Source: Rhynchopus sp. YZ270_cl-10 (lineage: Eukaryota > Euglenozoa > Diplonemea > Diplonemida > Diplonemidae). Taken from it: a stretch of DNA of 64,000 bases. A program made the translations under genes and the position numbers. Every line of letters starts with the position of its first letter. The first letter of the stretch is position 1. The notes beneath the pieces were generated by a model. That model made no database searches. It was not told the DNA's origin and saw only the letters and a program-made list of their open reading frames with translations. Of this stretch, positions 24,409 through 34,123 are shown in pieces. The stretch spans positions 434,001 through 498,000 of the forward strand of contig OZ037843.1 in assembly GCA_964035575.1 (NCBI GenBank), in the 5' to 3' direction.

Positions 24409-25971
24409 TCAAAACTTACACTTTGTCGAATTGACGAACGGACCCCAGGTTTTATCTTCGCGAAGCTCCGGATCGGCAGTAGGGTCTTCTTCGTTCGAAT
24501 TGTTCAGATCTGCCACGGCCGAGGTTTGGTAGGTGTCATACACAACCTTGAGAGAGGCGACTAACGCTGTGTCGTTCGCGAGGTTGTGGGATTCTGTGGG
24601 GTCGGAGAGGACGTCGAACACCCAAATGTCCACACCTCCGTACGAGACAGCCTCGGGCACGACGTCCCCAGCATGAGGGGCCATCTCCGGAGGCGGGCTC
24701 TGCTTCGCCCCCCCCTCCGTTTGCATCCCGTTCACCAACATTTTGTGTTTCCCCACGCGAATCGCACCACCGCTAAACCCTTCCCCAGCAGCAGGCATGT
24801 TGTGTACAATCGTAGTGCGCTCCGTCGTAACGTTGCTCCTCAATGTGTTCCATTGGTTAAACCCGTCTAGCGGTTTACACTGTGTTGTATTCCCCTTTGC
24901 CACGCCACGTACCAAGGTTGGCAGCCAATCGGTTGTGTGCATGAGCTCCATCGAGGTGACCCCTGAAGGAAGTGGTGCCAGGTCGTTGTCGGTCCCTTTG
25001 ATAAAAGCTACTCCCCGAACCCCGCCCTCCCAATTGGTTGATTTCCCCCCGCGAAGTGGGTAGTTGCTTGACACCGGAACTGGTCCTCCGTTGTCGGTGG
25101 AGAAGATGAACACGGTGGACTCCCACATGCCTGCGTCTTTCAGCGCTTCAGTGACATTGTGCACCGCGCTGTCCATTGCCGAGACCATACCCGCTTTGAT
25201 CAATCTGCTTTTTCCATTTGAGGTGTTGTGCGGAATCGTAGTATTGTATGGCTCGATGTACTCCTCTGGGGCTTGGTGCGGTTCGTGCACTGCTTGAAAA
25301 GGAAGGTACAAAAAAAGAGGAATATCCGTGTCATGATTTGCAATGAGATCGACCGCGGCGCGAGAGAAGATTTCCGTAGAGTATTGTCCCGAAGCCGTCT
25401 TGAGAGCAGTAGGGAACACATTCGGGGCGGATCCGTTCCGAAAATCAAGCCCATTGGCCCCATTGTACTCTCGGGTATGCGCGAAGTAATCTTCTGCCCC
25501 CAGGAGATACCCGAGAAAGCTGTTAAATCCACGGAAGGTCGGTGTATACCGTTCGTCGCAAAGCCCGAGATGCCATTTTCCGATCATATGTGTGTCGTAT
25601 CCTGCCTCTCTAAGGAGCTCTGGGAGGAAGGTCTCGTCAGAAGGCATGCCATACGGAAAGCTTGGGCGAATAACTTCAGGACCAACACCAGTGTGCGAAG
25701 GGTAGCGGCCAGTCATAATCGTTCCGCGTGTTGGTGAGCAAAGGGGTTGCACGTAATAGTTCTCGAGCTTCACCCCCTGCTTGCAGATTGCGTCAATCGC
25801 TGGGGTTGCGATGAAGCCGTTCGTCGTGTTTTCACCGCTTGGGTTCCCAGAGGAGACAGCGTTCTGGTGATAACCTACATCATTCCATCCATAGTCGTCA
25901 GCAAGCACAAAGACAATATGAGGTTTGTCTAGAGCAGCGTAGATCGCTGCTGTGAGTGTGGGGAGAAGCAT
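24409..25971 (-). CDS. Secreted arylsulfatase (ARSB-like)
   Basis: 520 aa, single exon. Short N-terminal signal (MLLPTLTAAIYAALDK) then the sulfatase core: PHIVFVLADDYGWNDVGYH (metal-binding Asp pair), the active-site signature CSPTRGTIMTGRYPSHTG, in which Cys is converted to formylglycine, GKWHLG, and FIFSTDNGG (second metal Asp/Asn). Arrangement and PSFPYGMPSDETFLPELLREAGYDT most resemble arylsulfatase B/I/J-type enzymes, which remove sulfate esters from sulfated sugars. Many N-glycosylation sequons fit a secreted or lysosomal enzyme. Length matches the family; no defect seen. It needs a formylglycine-generating enzyme encoded elsewhere. Substrate not determinable; sulfated algal or animal glycans are reasonable guesses. 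Confidence 0.92.
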   Translation of the reverse strand: MLLPTLTAAIYAALDKPHIVFVLADDYGWNDVGYHQNAVSSGNPSGENTTNGFIATPAIDAICKQGVKLENYYVQPLCSPTRGTIMTGRYPSHTGVGPEVIRPSFPYGMPSDETFLPELLREAGYDTHMIGKWHLGLCDERYTPTFRGFNSFLGYLLGAEDYFAHTREYNGANGLDFRNGSAPNVFPTALKTASGQYSTEIFSRAAVDLIANHDTDIPLFLYLPFQAVHEPHQAPEEYIEPYNTTIPHNTSNGKSRLIKAGMVSAMDSAVHNVTEALKDAGMWESTVFIFSTDNGGPVPVSSNYPLRGGKSTNWEGGVRGVAFIKGTDNDLAPLPSGVTSMELMHTTDWLPTLVRGVAKGNTTQCKPLDGFNQWNTLRSNVTTERTTIVHNMPAAGEGFSGGAIRVGKHKMLVNGMQTEGGAKQSPPPEMAPHAGDVVPEAVSYGGVDIWVFDVLSDPTESHNLANDTALVASLKVVYDTYQTSAVADLNNSNEEDPTADPELREDKTWGPFVNSTKCKF

Positions 25972-26039
25972 AGAGAGGGGGTAAGGGGGAGAGGGGGCAA
26001 TGTGTTGTGTGCACTGTGTGGAGATGGTGAGGTTGGGCA

Positions 26040-26082
26040 GAAATGATTAAGATATTATTTTCAATCGAAAGATGGAGTTTGG
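26040..26082 (-). promoter_or_regulatory. 43-bp motif shared upstream of sulfatase and CBM9-like genes
   Basis: GAAATGATTAAGATATTATT followed by TTCAATCGAAAGATGGAGTTT recurs at 49432-49474 with two differences. Here it is 70-110 bp upstream of the sulfatase start; there it is about 250 bp upstream of the CBM9-like start, same strand relation. Could be a shared promoter element or a fragment of a dispersed repeat. Confidence 0.4.
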
Positions 26083-26268
26083 CAGAAAAAAAAAGGAGGC
26101 TTTCAGGAGAGGGGTTTTTTCTGGGTTTTGAAAAATGGGGGGAAAGAGGGCTTTGAAAGTTTTGTTTTTTGTTTTTATTTTCGCTCTTTTTGTATTGTAT
26201 TTCACTGAGGTAACTTTGTAAGTTGAGAGGTAGGTGCGCTTCTTTGTTGAGATAGCGACTAATTCCTG

Positions 26269-28282
26269 TTAACCCTATAAGAGCCAAGAGCCACTTTAAT
26301 GGCTTTCGAAATGACGCCATGCTGTTAGACAGGTTCAACTCATTTTCGTAAAAACATTTTTTTTATGTGGAAAGAATTTGCACCGATCTTTCAAAAGAAG
26401 CAAGAGTCGAAAACTATTGTGCATCTGATATTAGTTTCGGTGCTGGGGGCTGGGGTGCTACTTTCACCAAAAGTGACGTTTTTTCACCCACACCCCAAAT
26501 ATGTACCTTTCGCGATACCCAATGCCTACAAGCCCTTAGTCGGGTTCTACCCATTTTTGTGAACACATATTTTTATATATTTCGAAAGATTTTTCGCCGA
26601 TCTTTCAAAAGAAGCAAGAATCGAAAACTTTTATGCATCGGATATTACTTTCGATGCTGGGGGGAGGCGGGGTGGGGGTGTGGGCACCCCTGTGACCCCC
26701 CCGCATTCTAAAATCTGTAGGACAACGTGCTCTGACATAGGGTCTACTCATTTTCGTAAAAACACTTTTTTTATGTGGAAAGAATTTGCACCGATCTTTC
26801 AAAAGAAGCAAGAATCGAAAACTTTTATGCATCGGATAATACTTTCGATGCTGGGGGGAGTCGTGCCACTTTTCAAAGCCCTTTGGACGGGCACCCCCTA
26901 TTCTGGTTCCTCAATGACACCCCATGCTCTGTATGAGGTTCTACTCGATTTTTTTTTTTTTTTTGTACTCAGGTAGGTACGTAGCCTTCAGGGAGGCAAT
27001 CGTGTGCTAATACAGAAAGTATCAGTCAAGGCTGTCCTTACAGACGCATGCCAAAGCGGCCGCCACATGGGTGTGGACTTTAGATTGAAGTTTCATCATT
27101 GTACTAGCCCAGGGAGGGTTCCCGGCTACCGGCGAGGTCTCTTCCAATCCGTTCCCTAGTTTCCTAGGGGGGCCTCCTTGGCTTCACTGGCTAGGGCTCT
27201 GCAGGTCCCTCCACACATGTTGTGTGCCTGCCTTCAGCACCCAGGGTAGCATACCCAGCACCTTTTACCCTCAGGTCAGACCTTCATAGAGTTTCAGGAG
27301 GAGTGCCACAAAAGGGCCCCCGGATGCAATTTAACGTCCAGCCCAGGACTTCGTTTTCGTTAAAATATTTTTATATATTTCAAAGATTTTGACACGAATC
27401 TTTCAAAAGAAACAAAAATCGAAAACTTTTACGCATCTGATTGCACTTTGGATCTGTGGACTGCTACCCACCCAAGAGGCACCCTTTCGACCCGAAGGAC
27501 ATGGTTATGGCTAAGGGTCATCATGATCTGATACTGGTTCTGCTTGTTTTCGTAAAAATCCTTTGGTTTATGGGGAAACTATTTGACTCAAATCTTTTAA
27601 AATAAGCAAAAATCGAAAACCTTTGTGCATCTGTTTGCCATTTGGATGCTGGGGCGAGTTGCCACCAAAACCACAAAAACACCCCACACACACGACCTAT
27701 GCAGAGCACACAGCAAGCCGAATTTTCACTGTTTTTTCGTATTTCGGGGTGCTTTTTTCATGGATTTTCGGGTCACAGGGTCGTTCCGACCCATTCTGGG
27801 GGCTTTCGACCTCAGGAGATGCCCAAATTGTGAAAAATCGCCCCTTTTTTACGTTTTTAGCCATGTTTCAGTGTAAATCGTTAAGGAAATCAGTTTTAGA
27901 CATGGCTGCTAACAGAGCTGCACTCATATAAGTTGGGTTCTACTAGGACTTTTTGCTCGATTTTTTTTTCTTTGAAAAGATTTTGTGATCAATCTTTCAA
28001 ATAACGCCATTTTCGGACAGAAATAATTTACGTGTTTTTCCTCGGCCGGCCGAATTAGTAAAAAACCAAAAAGTGGATTTTATGCTCACCTCATTTTGGG
28101 GATACCATTTTTTTCCGAAAAAAAACTTAAAAAAATGGAATTGAAAGCCGTGTTCAAAATCTTTCAATTGCGGCCAGGTACGATCAAAAATTTGCATCTG
28201 GGGTCCCTTTACCGGTTGGAGAGCCCCAAAAACCAAAACTCAAAAGTGGCTTGAAAATATGGCTTGGCTCTTATAGGGTTAA
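26269..28282. mobile_element. 2.0-kb piggyBac-like non-autonomous element
   Basis: Both ends read TTAA-CCCTATAAGAGCCAAG pointing inward: TTAA at 26269-26272 and 28279-28282, inverted repeat CCCTATAAGAGCCAAG at 26273 and ending 28278. TTAA target plus a CCCT start is the piggyBac signature. There is no transposase frame. Inside is an array of five or six diverged 200-300-bp monomers (each with TTTCAAAAGAAGCAAGAATC, GAAAACTTTT, GATGCTGGGG), a 330-bp GC-rich repeat (27022-27351) between monomers, and a 130-bp module (27720-27850) shared with the palindromes at 53.7-54.6 kb. Confidence 0.85.
27022..27351 (-). repeat. 330-bp GC-rich structured repeat, copy 1
   Basis: Nearly identical, inverted, to 63673-64000. 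GC-rich with many local hairpins (GGGTA-TGC-TACCC, CCTAG-GAAA-CTAGG type, CCACACCCATGTGG), unlike the surrounding AT-rich DNA. A diverged partial copy is at 62552-62630. Could be an RNA-derived SINE or an RNA gene; no tRNA A/B boxes recognised. Confidence 0.75.
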
Positions 28283-28387
28283 AGCCTCACTACAAGAAAA
28301 AAGCAAGTAATTGCTATCGGGAGCAGTATTTTTTCTAAGGGGGTTGGAGGGGGGCGGTTTACACCCCTGGGATTTTTTGGGGGAAAA

Positions 28388-28416
28388 CCGCCCCCCTCGA
28401 GCCTCGAGGGGGGCGG
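28388..28416. repeat. 29-nt GC palindrome
   Basis: CCGCCCCCCTCGAG and complement around one C. Confidence 0.8.
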
Positions 28417-28544
28417 GGTTTTGGATTTTTTTGGGATTACTGGGGGTTTCAAGACCACCACAGGTGGTCAAAAGTGCCAAATTTTGGTTTTAACGGACCC
28501 AAATCGTCGAAATTAGCCTAAAATAGGGGGTCAATACCCGTCGG

Positions 28545-28855
28545 TCAAAGCAACGACGTCAAAGCTTCGGTTGAAGTATGCTTGTGCGAGAGAAGCAACG
28601 AGTCTGCCTGTGGCAGTTGATGTGATGGTGTTGTTGGCCAGCTTTCCTGTCGGGACAGTTGATGTCGAGCGAGCTTTTTCTGTGCTGAAGCTCATCATGA
28701 CCCAACTGCGGAACCGCCTCCGACAGGACACACTTGACATGTTGATCCGAATCAAGATGGAAGGTACGGAACAGCCAGAAGACGCCTTTCTTGAGAAGGT
28801 CATCGACGGGTTTGTGAAAATGTCGCCGCAGGGAGGAAGGAGAGTGAAGATCTGA
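28545..28855 (+). pseudogene. hAT transposase C-terminal fragment
   Basis: An open stretch encodes PVAVDVMVLLASFP, VERAFSVLKLIMTQLRNRLR and DMLIRIKMEG, the hAT dimerisation region, closely matching the end of hAT-1 (VERAFSVLKLVLTRLR, DALMRIKIEG) and including its terminal KMSPQGGRR. The rest of the transposase is missing. A remnant of a related element on the opposite strand. Confidence 0.8.
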
Positions 28856-29345
28856 TATCAGTTTACTTAACACCATTATTGTTTTTGTGTCTTCGTGTGG
28901 CGTCCTGCGAACCGCAGACATTGTGTACTCTTTTCTGTTCGTTTTAGTTTCATCCCCACCCCATTAACTGCATGTTGCACGGTCCCATGTACAGTTCACC
29001 TAAAGACTCCCAGCACCCTCCCTGATGCCTTTTCATCAACCTCCCCCCTCCTAGAAAAAACACTGCCGGGAGAAGAAAAAAAAAACGGGGTGTGCTGCAT
29101 GGGTGTTCCTAAGACGGAATACGAATACCACTTTTGGGATCGTGCACTTTTTTTTCTACAGGGATTCCCTTAGGGAAGAAAAAAAAGAGCAGAAGGGTAA
29201 CTAAGAGACTTTAGAACGGTCTTTTGCACTGAATGCGGTGCCCGTGAACTGGGATGGAATGAAACAACACAAAAAAGACATTTTCCTCCTTGCAGGACGA
29301 ACCCCCAAATAAAATTTTCGCCTCCGGCGGACACCCCCTTTCCTT

Positions 29346-29560
29346 CACTGTGTACTGTGTACTGTGTACTGTGTACTGTGTACTGTGTACTGTGTACTGT
29401 GTACTGTGTACTGTGTACTGTGTACTGTGTACTGTGTACTGTGTACTGTGTACTGTGTACTGTGTACTGTGTACTGTGTACTGTGTACTGTGTACTGTGT
29501 ACTGTGTACTGTGTACTGTGTACTGTGTACTGTGTACTGTGTACTGTGTACTGTGTACTG
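29346..29560 (+). repeat. Perfect 7-bp satellite (TGTGTAC)n, about 30 copies
   Basis: Uninterrupted 215-bp array without a single variant unit. The same unit in reverse orientation makes the 412-bp array at 34400-34811. Because 7 is not a multiple of 3 and the unit has no stop in most frames, spurious frames (VHSTQYT / VYCVLCT) run through it. Confidence 0.95.
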
Positions 29561-29755
29561 CCAAAATATTTTTATAGCATCACCGCTGAACGCTCGGGTC
29601 ACCAAGAATTCAAATAAGACCGGTTTTGGGGTGTTTTGACCCTGTTTTTGACCCCCAAAGGGGAAGCCCACCCAAAGAAAAATAGTGGAATACGGACCCG
29701 ATTTTCCCCCGAAAACCCCCGGAATACGGAACACCCATGGTGTGCTGTAGATATG

Positions 29756-30034
29756 GGGGGGGAGCCACGCTCCTGACCCTGTAGAAGTAATCTACAACAA
29801 GCTCTTTTCCAACACCTATGGACCCTCGCCTCCCACACCCTTCCCCCTTCACAGAGCTCTCAAGGTAAGCACTCCCCAGCATATTGTGCTTCACGTTCGC
29901 GTGCTTCCGCACATACGCTTGAGATGCAAACCTCGCACGCAGGGGAGCCCCACAGACGCTGCAGCGTTCGCCTCGCACGGCGCCTCCACTGTCGCAGTCA
30001 CGCCTGACTCTTCCAGCACAAAGGTCACATCCAT
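29756..30034 (-). pseudogene. Chimera: UBL-WD40 N-terminus joined to a C2H2 zinc-finger fragment
   Basis: The minus strand from 30034 begins MDVTFVLEESGVTATVE, the N-terminus of the UBL-WD40 genes, and matches them for about 75 bp up to GCTGCAGCG. There it switches to a different sequence that, in another frame, encodes a C2H2-type finger (CSVCGAPLRARF...VRKHANVKH). Part of this second segment (about 95 bp, 29800-29890) recurs at 41312-41405. The UBL frame ends soon after the junction. Upstream flank here does not match the promoters of the two complete genes. Confidence 0.7.
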
Positions 30035-30318
30035 TGTGTTCTTCAGGGTCCGTTGTGTTCGATGTGATGTATCGCACGACTTCGCAACTTCGTGGAGTGT
30101 TCAGGTCAACGGCATTCAAAGAATGGGAAGACAACACTGTGCTCACATTGACAATGACCCCTCATACTACCTATTCTGTATAAGGACGTTCACAAAGAAC
30201 ATTTGTGACAGGACCCACTCTGAAGATCTTCATCGGAACAGGGTCGCGGAGGGGTGAAAATGGGGGAAATGGGCAGAACAGCGAGCAGTAAACACAAAAC
30301 ACAACCTCTCGCAAAACA

Positions 30319-31434
30319 TCAGTAGGGGTACAGATGTCTCGTCACAATAGAGTCTTGAGACGAATTCGTAAATAGCACCACACGTGAACATGGCGAAAAA
30401 GCAAATGAAGTGTAGGCAGCGACTTCGGAGAACACACGCACACAGGACATGGTCGCCACATCATACTGGTGCAGGTTGTTAGATAATTCATCGTCTGACT
30501 TAACCACGAGATACTTCCCACACGGTGTGAACTGCATGGAAGAGACACAACAATGTCCCGCTTGATCAAAGCTGCCCAGCGCCTCGCCACTCCAATCATA
30601 GAGTTGCACTTCGTTAGGCTGGACGTTAGATGCAGATGACGACACGGCAAAGACAGAGGCAGACCGTGAGAGCGCCAGTGCGCGATTGCCCACCACATCT
30701 ACACATGCCACTGCTTCACCTGTGTTCACATCCCACAGACGCACGTTCGGCCCCCCATGACAAGAGGTGAGCACCCACCCACCACAGTGCGACACAGCCA
30801 TCCCCGTGCACCCTGCGTGCGACAGAGTGCGGAGCAACGTCAGGTCTTCGTCATACACAGAGACGCCGTAGAAACACTGCGAGACAACAACACCGCCACA
30901 CGCAAACACTGCGGCGTACGAGGTGCCGTAAACTGTACGGAGCACTTCCCCTCCCGGAAGTGCAATCTCCTGTATGCTGTCATAGTACGCCAGGTAGCAG
31001 CGTGTCTTGCACTGCGAGATGGCAGGCGCGACATGCGACTGGATGTCTACTTTGAACTTGAAGGCAGGGCTGAAGGTTTCTGTATCAAGGGCGGTGACAT
31101 AGACCCCCTGTGTAAAGAGGCAGAGTGCTCCACAAGGAGACAGCGAGAAGAAACCTACGTTCATATCCAAACTACCAATTGGCGTGTGCTCAGCAGGACA
31201 CTTGATGTTGGCACAGCAGCGGGCAAGCACGACCTGCACCCCTGCATCAAACGCAGTGTCCTGCAGACGGCACGTCCCCTCCACCACCTGCGTGCCGATG
31301 CGCATCTCGACAGACGCAGGCGGGACAGCAAGCGCCGTGCACGCAACCTCTTTTGCCGCTGCAGCGTCCGCCTCGCACGGCACCTCCACTGTCGCAGTCA
31401 CGCCTGACTCTTCCAGCACAAAAGTCACATCCAT
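30319..31434 (-). CDS. Ubiquitin-like plus WD40-type beta-propeller protein, copy A
   Basis: 371 aa, one exon. Residues 1-75 (MDVTFVLEESGVTATVEVPC ... FDAGVQVVLARCC) resemble a ubiquitin-like fold and align in pattern with the N-terminus of the LRR protein at 39526-41013 (ALSAGDTVVLAQ / AFDAGVQVVLAR). From about 85 on there are five to six WD40-like blades, the clearest ending VRLWDVNTGEAV; others end VQLYDWSGEAL and LHQYDVATMSCV. No signal peptide or membrane segment, so probably cytosolic; a scaffold role would fit. The paralogue at 42069-43205 is the same length within a few residues and shares about 155 bp at the 3' end, the whole N-terminus and about 140 bp of upstream DNA, while loops in between differ by substitutions and small in-frame indels. 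Confidence 0.8.
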   Translation of the reverse strand: MDVTFVLEESGVTATVEVPCEADAAAAKEVACTALAVPPASVEMRIGTQVVEGTCRLQDTAFDAGVQVVLARCCANIKCPAEHTPIGSLDMNVGFFSLSPCGALCLFTQGVYVTALDTETFSPAFKFKVDIQSHVAPAISQCKTRCYLAYYDSIQEIALPGGEVLRTVYGTSYAAVFACGGVVVSQCFYGVSVYDEDLTLLRTLSHAGCTGMAVSHCGGWVLTSCHGGPNVRLWDVNTGEAVACVDVVGNRALALSRSASVFAVSSSASNVQPNEVQLYDWSGEALGSFDQAGHCCVSSMQFTPCGKYLVVKSDDELSNNLHQYDVATMSCVRVFSEVAAYTSFAFSPCSRVVLFTNSSQDSIVTRHLYPY

Positions 31435-31575
31435 TGTTTTGCGTTACTTCCGTGACAAGGTGCAAATAAGCACGTTTGCTCCACCACAAACGGAGGGAAT
31501 GATGAGGTGGGTGGGGGAGAGGTGTTGTTCTGTGTTGCATGTTTTGTGGTGTTCCTCGTTGTGAGAGGTGATGAA
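31435..31575 (-). promoter_or_regulatory. Conserved upstream region of UBL-WD40 gene A
   Basis: About 140 bp upstream of the start is nearly identical to the region upstream of gene B (43206-43345), including GTTACTTCCGTGACAAGGTG and CACCACAAACG; similarity ends beyond it. It marks the duplication edge and probably holds the promoter. Confidence 0.6.
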
Positions 31576-31814
31576 AATAAGACGACTCTGAGCATTGCGA
31601 TCTGTCACCCACACAAGAGCGCCGCATGGGCAACGTGCGAGGTGGGCGACGGCAGGCAAACAAGAGAAAAGCAGCAACAGGGCTGAAAGGGGAGTTTCTT
31701 GGGGGTGTTTTGAGGGTCTTGGGTGTTGTCTTCTCTCTTTTTTATAACACATTCATACGCGACGGTGATGGGTGTAGGATAGTAGTAGCACTGTACGCAG
31801 CAAGAAAATGTATT

Positions 31815-31972
31815 ATATTTTTCCTTCCTTCAAAACTTCACACACAACGCTGTTGGTTCTTTGGGAGACACACAAGGTGCGGGTTCTATGATATGCACGG
31901 AACCACCCTGCACCTGTTTGACATATTGTTTCCCGTGTGAATACATGAGGAAACGTTTCGCTGTCGAAACTA
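31815..31972 (+). repeat. 158-bp dispersed repeat 'CCTTCCTTCAAAACT', copy 2
   Basis: Same orientation as 19891-20048; here not enclosed in the TIR element. Confidence 0.75.
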
Positions 31973-32329
31973 GGGGAAAGATGACAACACAGGTAGCAGG
32001 GGTTTTAAATTTGGGATATGTACATACTTCTGATATATGACAAAAGACAAGAGATACGTAAAAAGAGCAACACGCCGGTTGGCTGTGTGCTGACAGAGCA
32101 AAAAGAAGCATGCATTCATGCTCCCGAGGGATCATATCGTAAGAAAGCACATGAAAGCGCATAGCAAGCATCCAGTACCGACCACAAGATCACTTCCCAA
32201 AAAGAAGTCTCAAGGAACAAACACAACACACATGCGACACAGATACGATTCCGCATCGATGCGCTTTACCTTGAAGATTAAACAAATACTGAATAACATC
32301 GTAACGTACACACTCTGTTGATTCTAAAA

Positions 32330-32470
32330 ACGGGGGCTGGTCAGCTACCCGAGGGCAACTGTATGAAAGTGCGATGTCGTGCAGGTGGACCTGGAGGTGC
32401 AAACACGTCTCGATTTACTTCCACATTTTAAATGTGTCAAAAACCCTCTGAATAGTGATGACAATGAGAA
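32330..32470 (-). repeat. Relic of an LRR-gene 3' flank
   Basis: Matches 39345-39480, which lies directly downstream of the UBL-LRR gene (shared GCGATGTCGTGCAG, GGTGCAAACACGTCTCGATT, TTACTTCCACATTTTAAA). Here no LRR coding sequence accompanies it, suggesting a lost paralogue or a mobile 3' flank. Confidence 0.6.
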
Positions 32471-32606
32471 ATCATATTACAGTGTCACAAAAGCTGGGAC
32501 AGGGAGGAAATGGCGGGAGGGGAATTTCTGCGAATTTTGTTGGGTTTGACTAAGAAGGGGAGGTCTGTTGGCAGACGGCAAGACAAAACAAGAATGCAAA
32601 GAGGGC

Positions 32607-34076
32607 ATACTTATCGCTAAATACGCCGTTTTTCCCGAAAAATTTTAGAATCCCACGCCCAATTTCTTTCTTTTTGGCAAAAAAAAATTTTTCGCGCTTC
32701 GCGCGAAAAAGGTCCTCAGAAGCTCAATTCCGGAAACAAATACGGGGGGAGCGACGTTTTCCAACTCCTCCGCCATCAGCAGGAACACCTCCGTTTTCTC
32801 TTGAATCTGTGACGCTTGTTGCTGAGAAACAGGGCAACAGCGCGTTCAAGAATATCCCCTATCTTTTCAGTGTTAAACTCGTGGCGAAGCCACGGTACGC
32901 AACATTTCTAAAAAATGCGCTTACAATTGCACCTTTTTTTACAGCCAAACTATGTCATGGAAAGAATGGAATGCAAGCTTGCGCCGCAGGCGCATGGTAC
33001 GCTACTTTTTTCTTTGCCCTTATCCTTCTTTCTCACTCCTCATTGCTTCCCAAAGGTTCTGGCGAAGCCACGGTACGCAACATTTCTTTAAAATGTTGAC
33101 ATAAAATGGCACTTTTGTTGGTAACTATCGTCCAGTTCGGTAAATTTTACTTCCATATTTTACTAAAACGAAAGTTTCTAGCGAAGCCACGGTGCGCAAC
33201 ATTTCAAAAAATTGCGCTTAAAATTGCCTACTATGTCGCGGGAAGGGTGGGTTGCAAGCTCGCGCCGCAGGCGCACGGTACGCTACATTTTTCCTTTCAC
33301 CATGCTGCATCTTCCTTTTCCGGTAAAATAGAAGAAATTTGCGGGTTTGCGGGTTTACGAGTAAAAATAGAATTCTGTGGGGGGTAGGTGAGAGGTGGGC
33401 GGAGCCCCCACTCCTCACCTAACCTCACCCCAGCCTCAATCCAAAACCCAAATTACCACGTATGGACACGTACGGATTCCACCTTTTCAAAACAATTCAC
33501 GTATGGATTTCCATACGTTCCACACGTGGAGCGTAATCCCTGTCACCAGAGTCACTCAACGAACCCTTTTTTGCGGAGCAAAAAATGAAAAAATGGCGCC
33601 GCAGGCAAAAAAAATTAAGGTACAGGATGCAACCCAGTTCCCCAGGTGCATATCCTGAAAGGAAATTTGTTGCCCGAGGGAAATTTATTGCCTGAGGCAA
33701 ATTTATTTCCTGAGGAAAATTTATTGCCTGAGGGAAATTTATTGCCCGAGGGAAATTTATTTCCTGAGGGAAATTTATTGCCCGAGGGAAATTTATTGCC
33801 CGAGGGAAATTTATTTCCTGAGGGAAATTTATTGCCCGAGGGAAATTTATTTCCTGGGGGAAATTTGTTGCCTGAGGCAAATTTATTTCCTGGGGCAAAT
33901 TTATTTCCCGAGGGGAAATTTATTTCCTGAGGGAAATTTATTGCCTGAGGCAAATTTTTTTTCCTGGGTAAAATTTTTTTTCCTGGGTAAAAAAAATTTC
34001 TTTCCGGCCAATTTTTTTCTTTCTTTTGGGAAAGAAAATCGCCACGTACCACGACTAGTTAGCTACAAGTATGAAA
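32607..34076 (+). repeat. 1.47-kb inverted duplication, left arm
   Basis: Matches 50126-51601 in reverse orientation along its whole length, with differences mainly in the minisatellite. It carries GNA-loop hairpins at 32688-32710, 32881-32893, 32980-32994, 33060-33070, 33181-33187, 33262-33274 and 33567-33585, the 18-bp minisatellite (33658-33960), and no long coding frame besides frames through the minisatellite. No TIRs found. It may be an unclassified mobile element. Confidence 0.8.
33658..33960 (+). repeat. 18-bp minisatellite in left arm
   Basis: About 17 units of GGGAAATTTATTGCCTGA with variation at TTATTGCC/TTATTTCC and GAGG/GAGGC. Frames through it translate as EGNLLPEGNLFP; I regard these as repeat artefacts. 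Confidence 0.85.
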
Positions 34077-34123
34077 GAGGGTGCAAAAAAAAAAAAAAAA
34101 TAGGGCAACACAAAAAAACCCCC

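Noticed and set aside
29346-29560. Interstitial telomere
   Set aside because: TGTGTAC does not match a telomere repeat I know and there is no subtelomere context; kept only as a satellite.
33658-33960. CRISPR-like array
   Set aside because: Units are head-to-tail without unique spacers, and the genome is eukaryotic.
33615-34052. Frames of EGNLLPEGNLFP / FPQEINFPQ repeats, also at 50121-50704
   Set aside because: Product of the 18-bp minisatellite; open on both strands and flanked by noncoding hairpin DNA.
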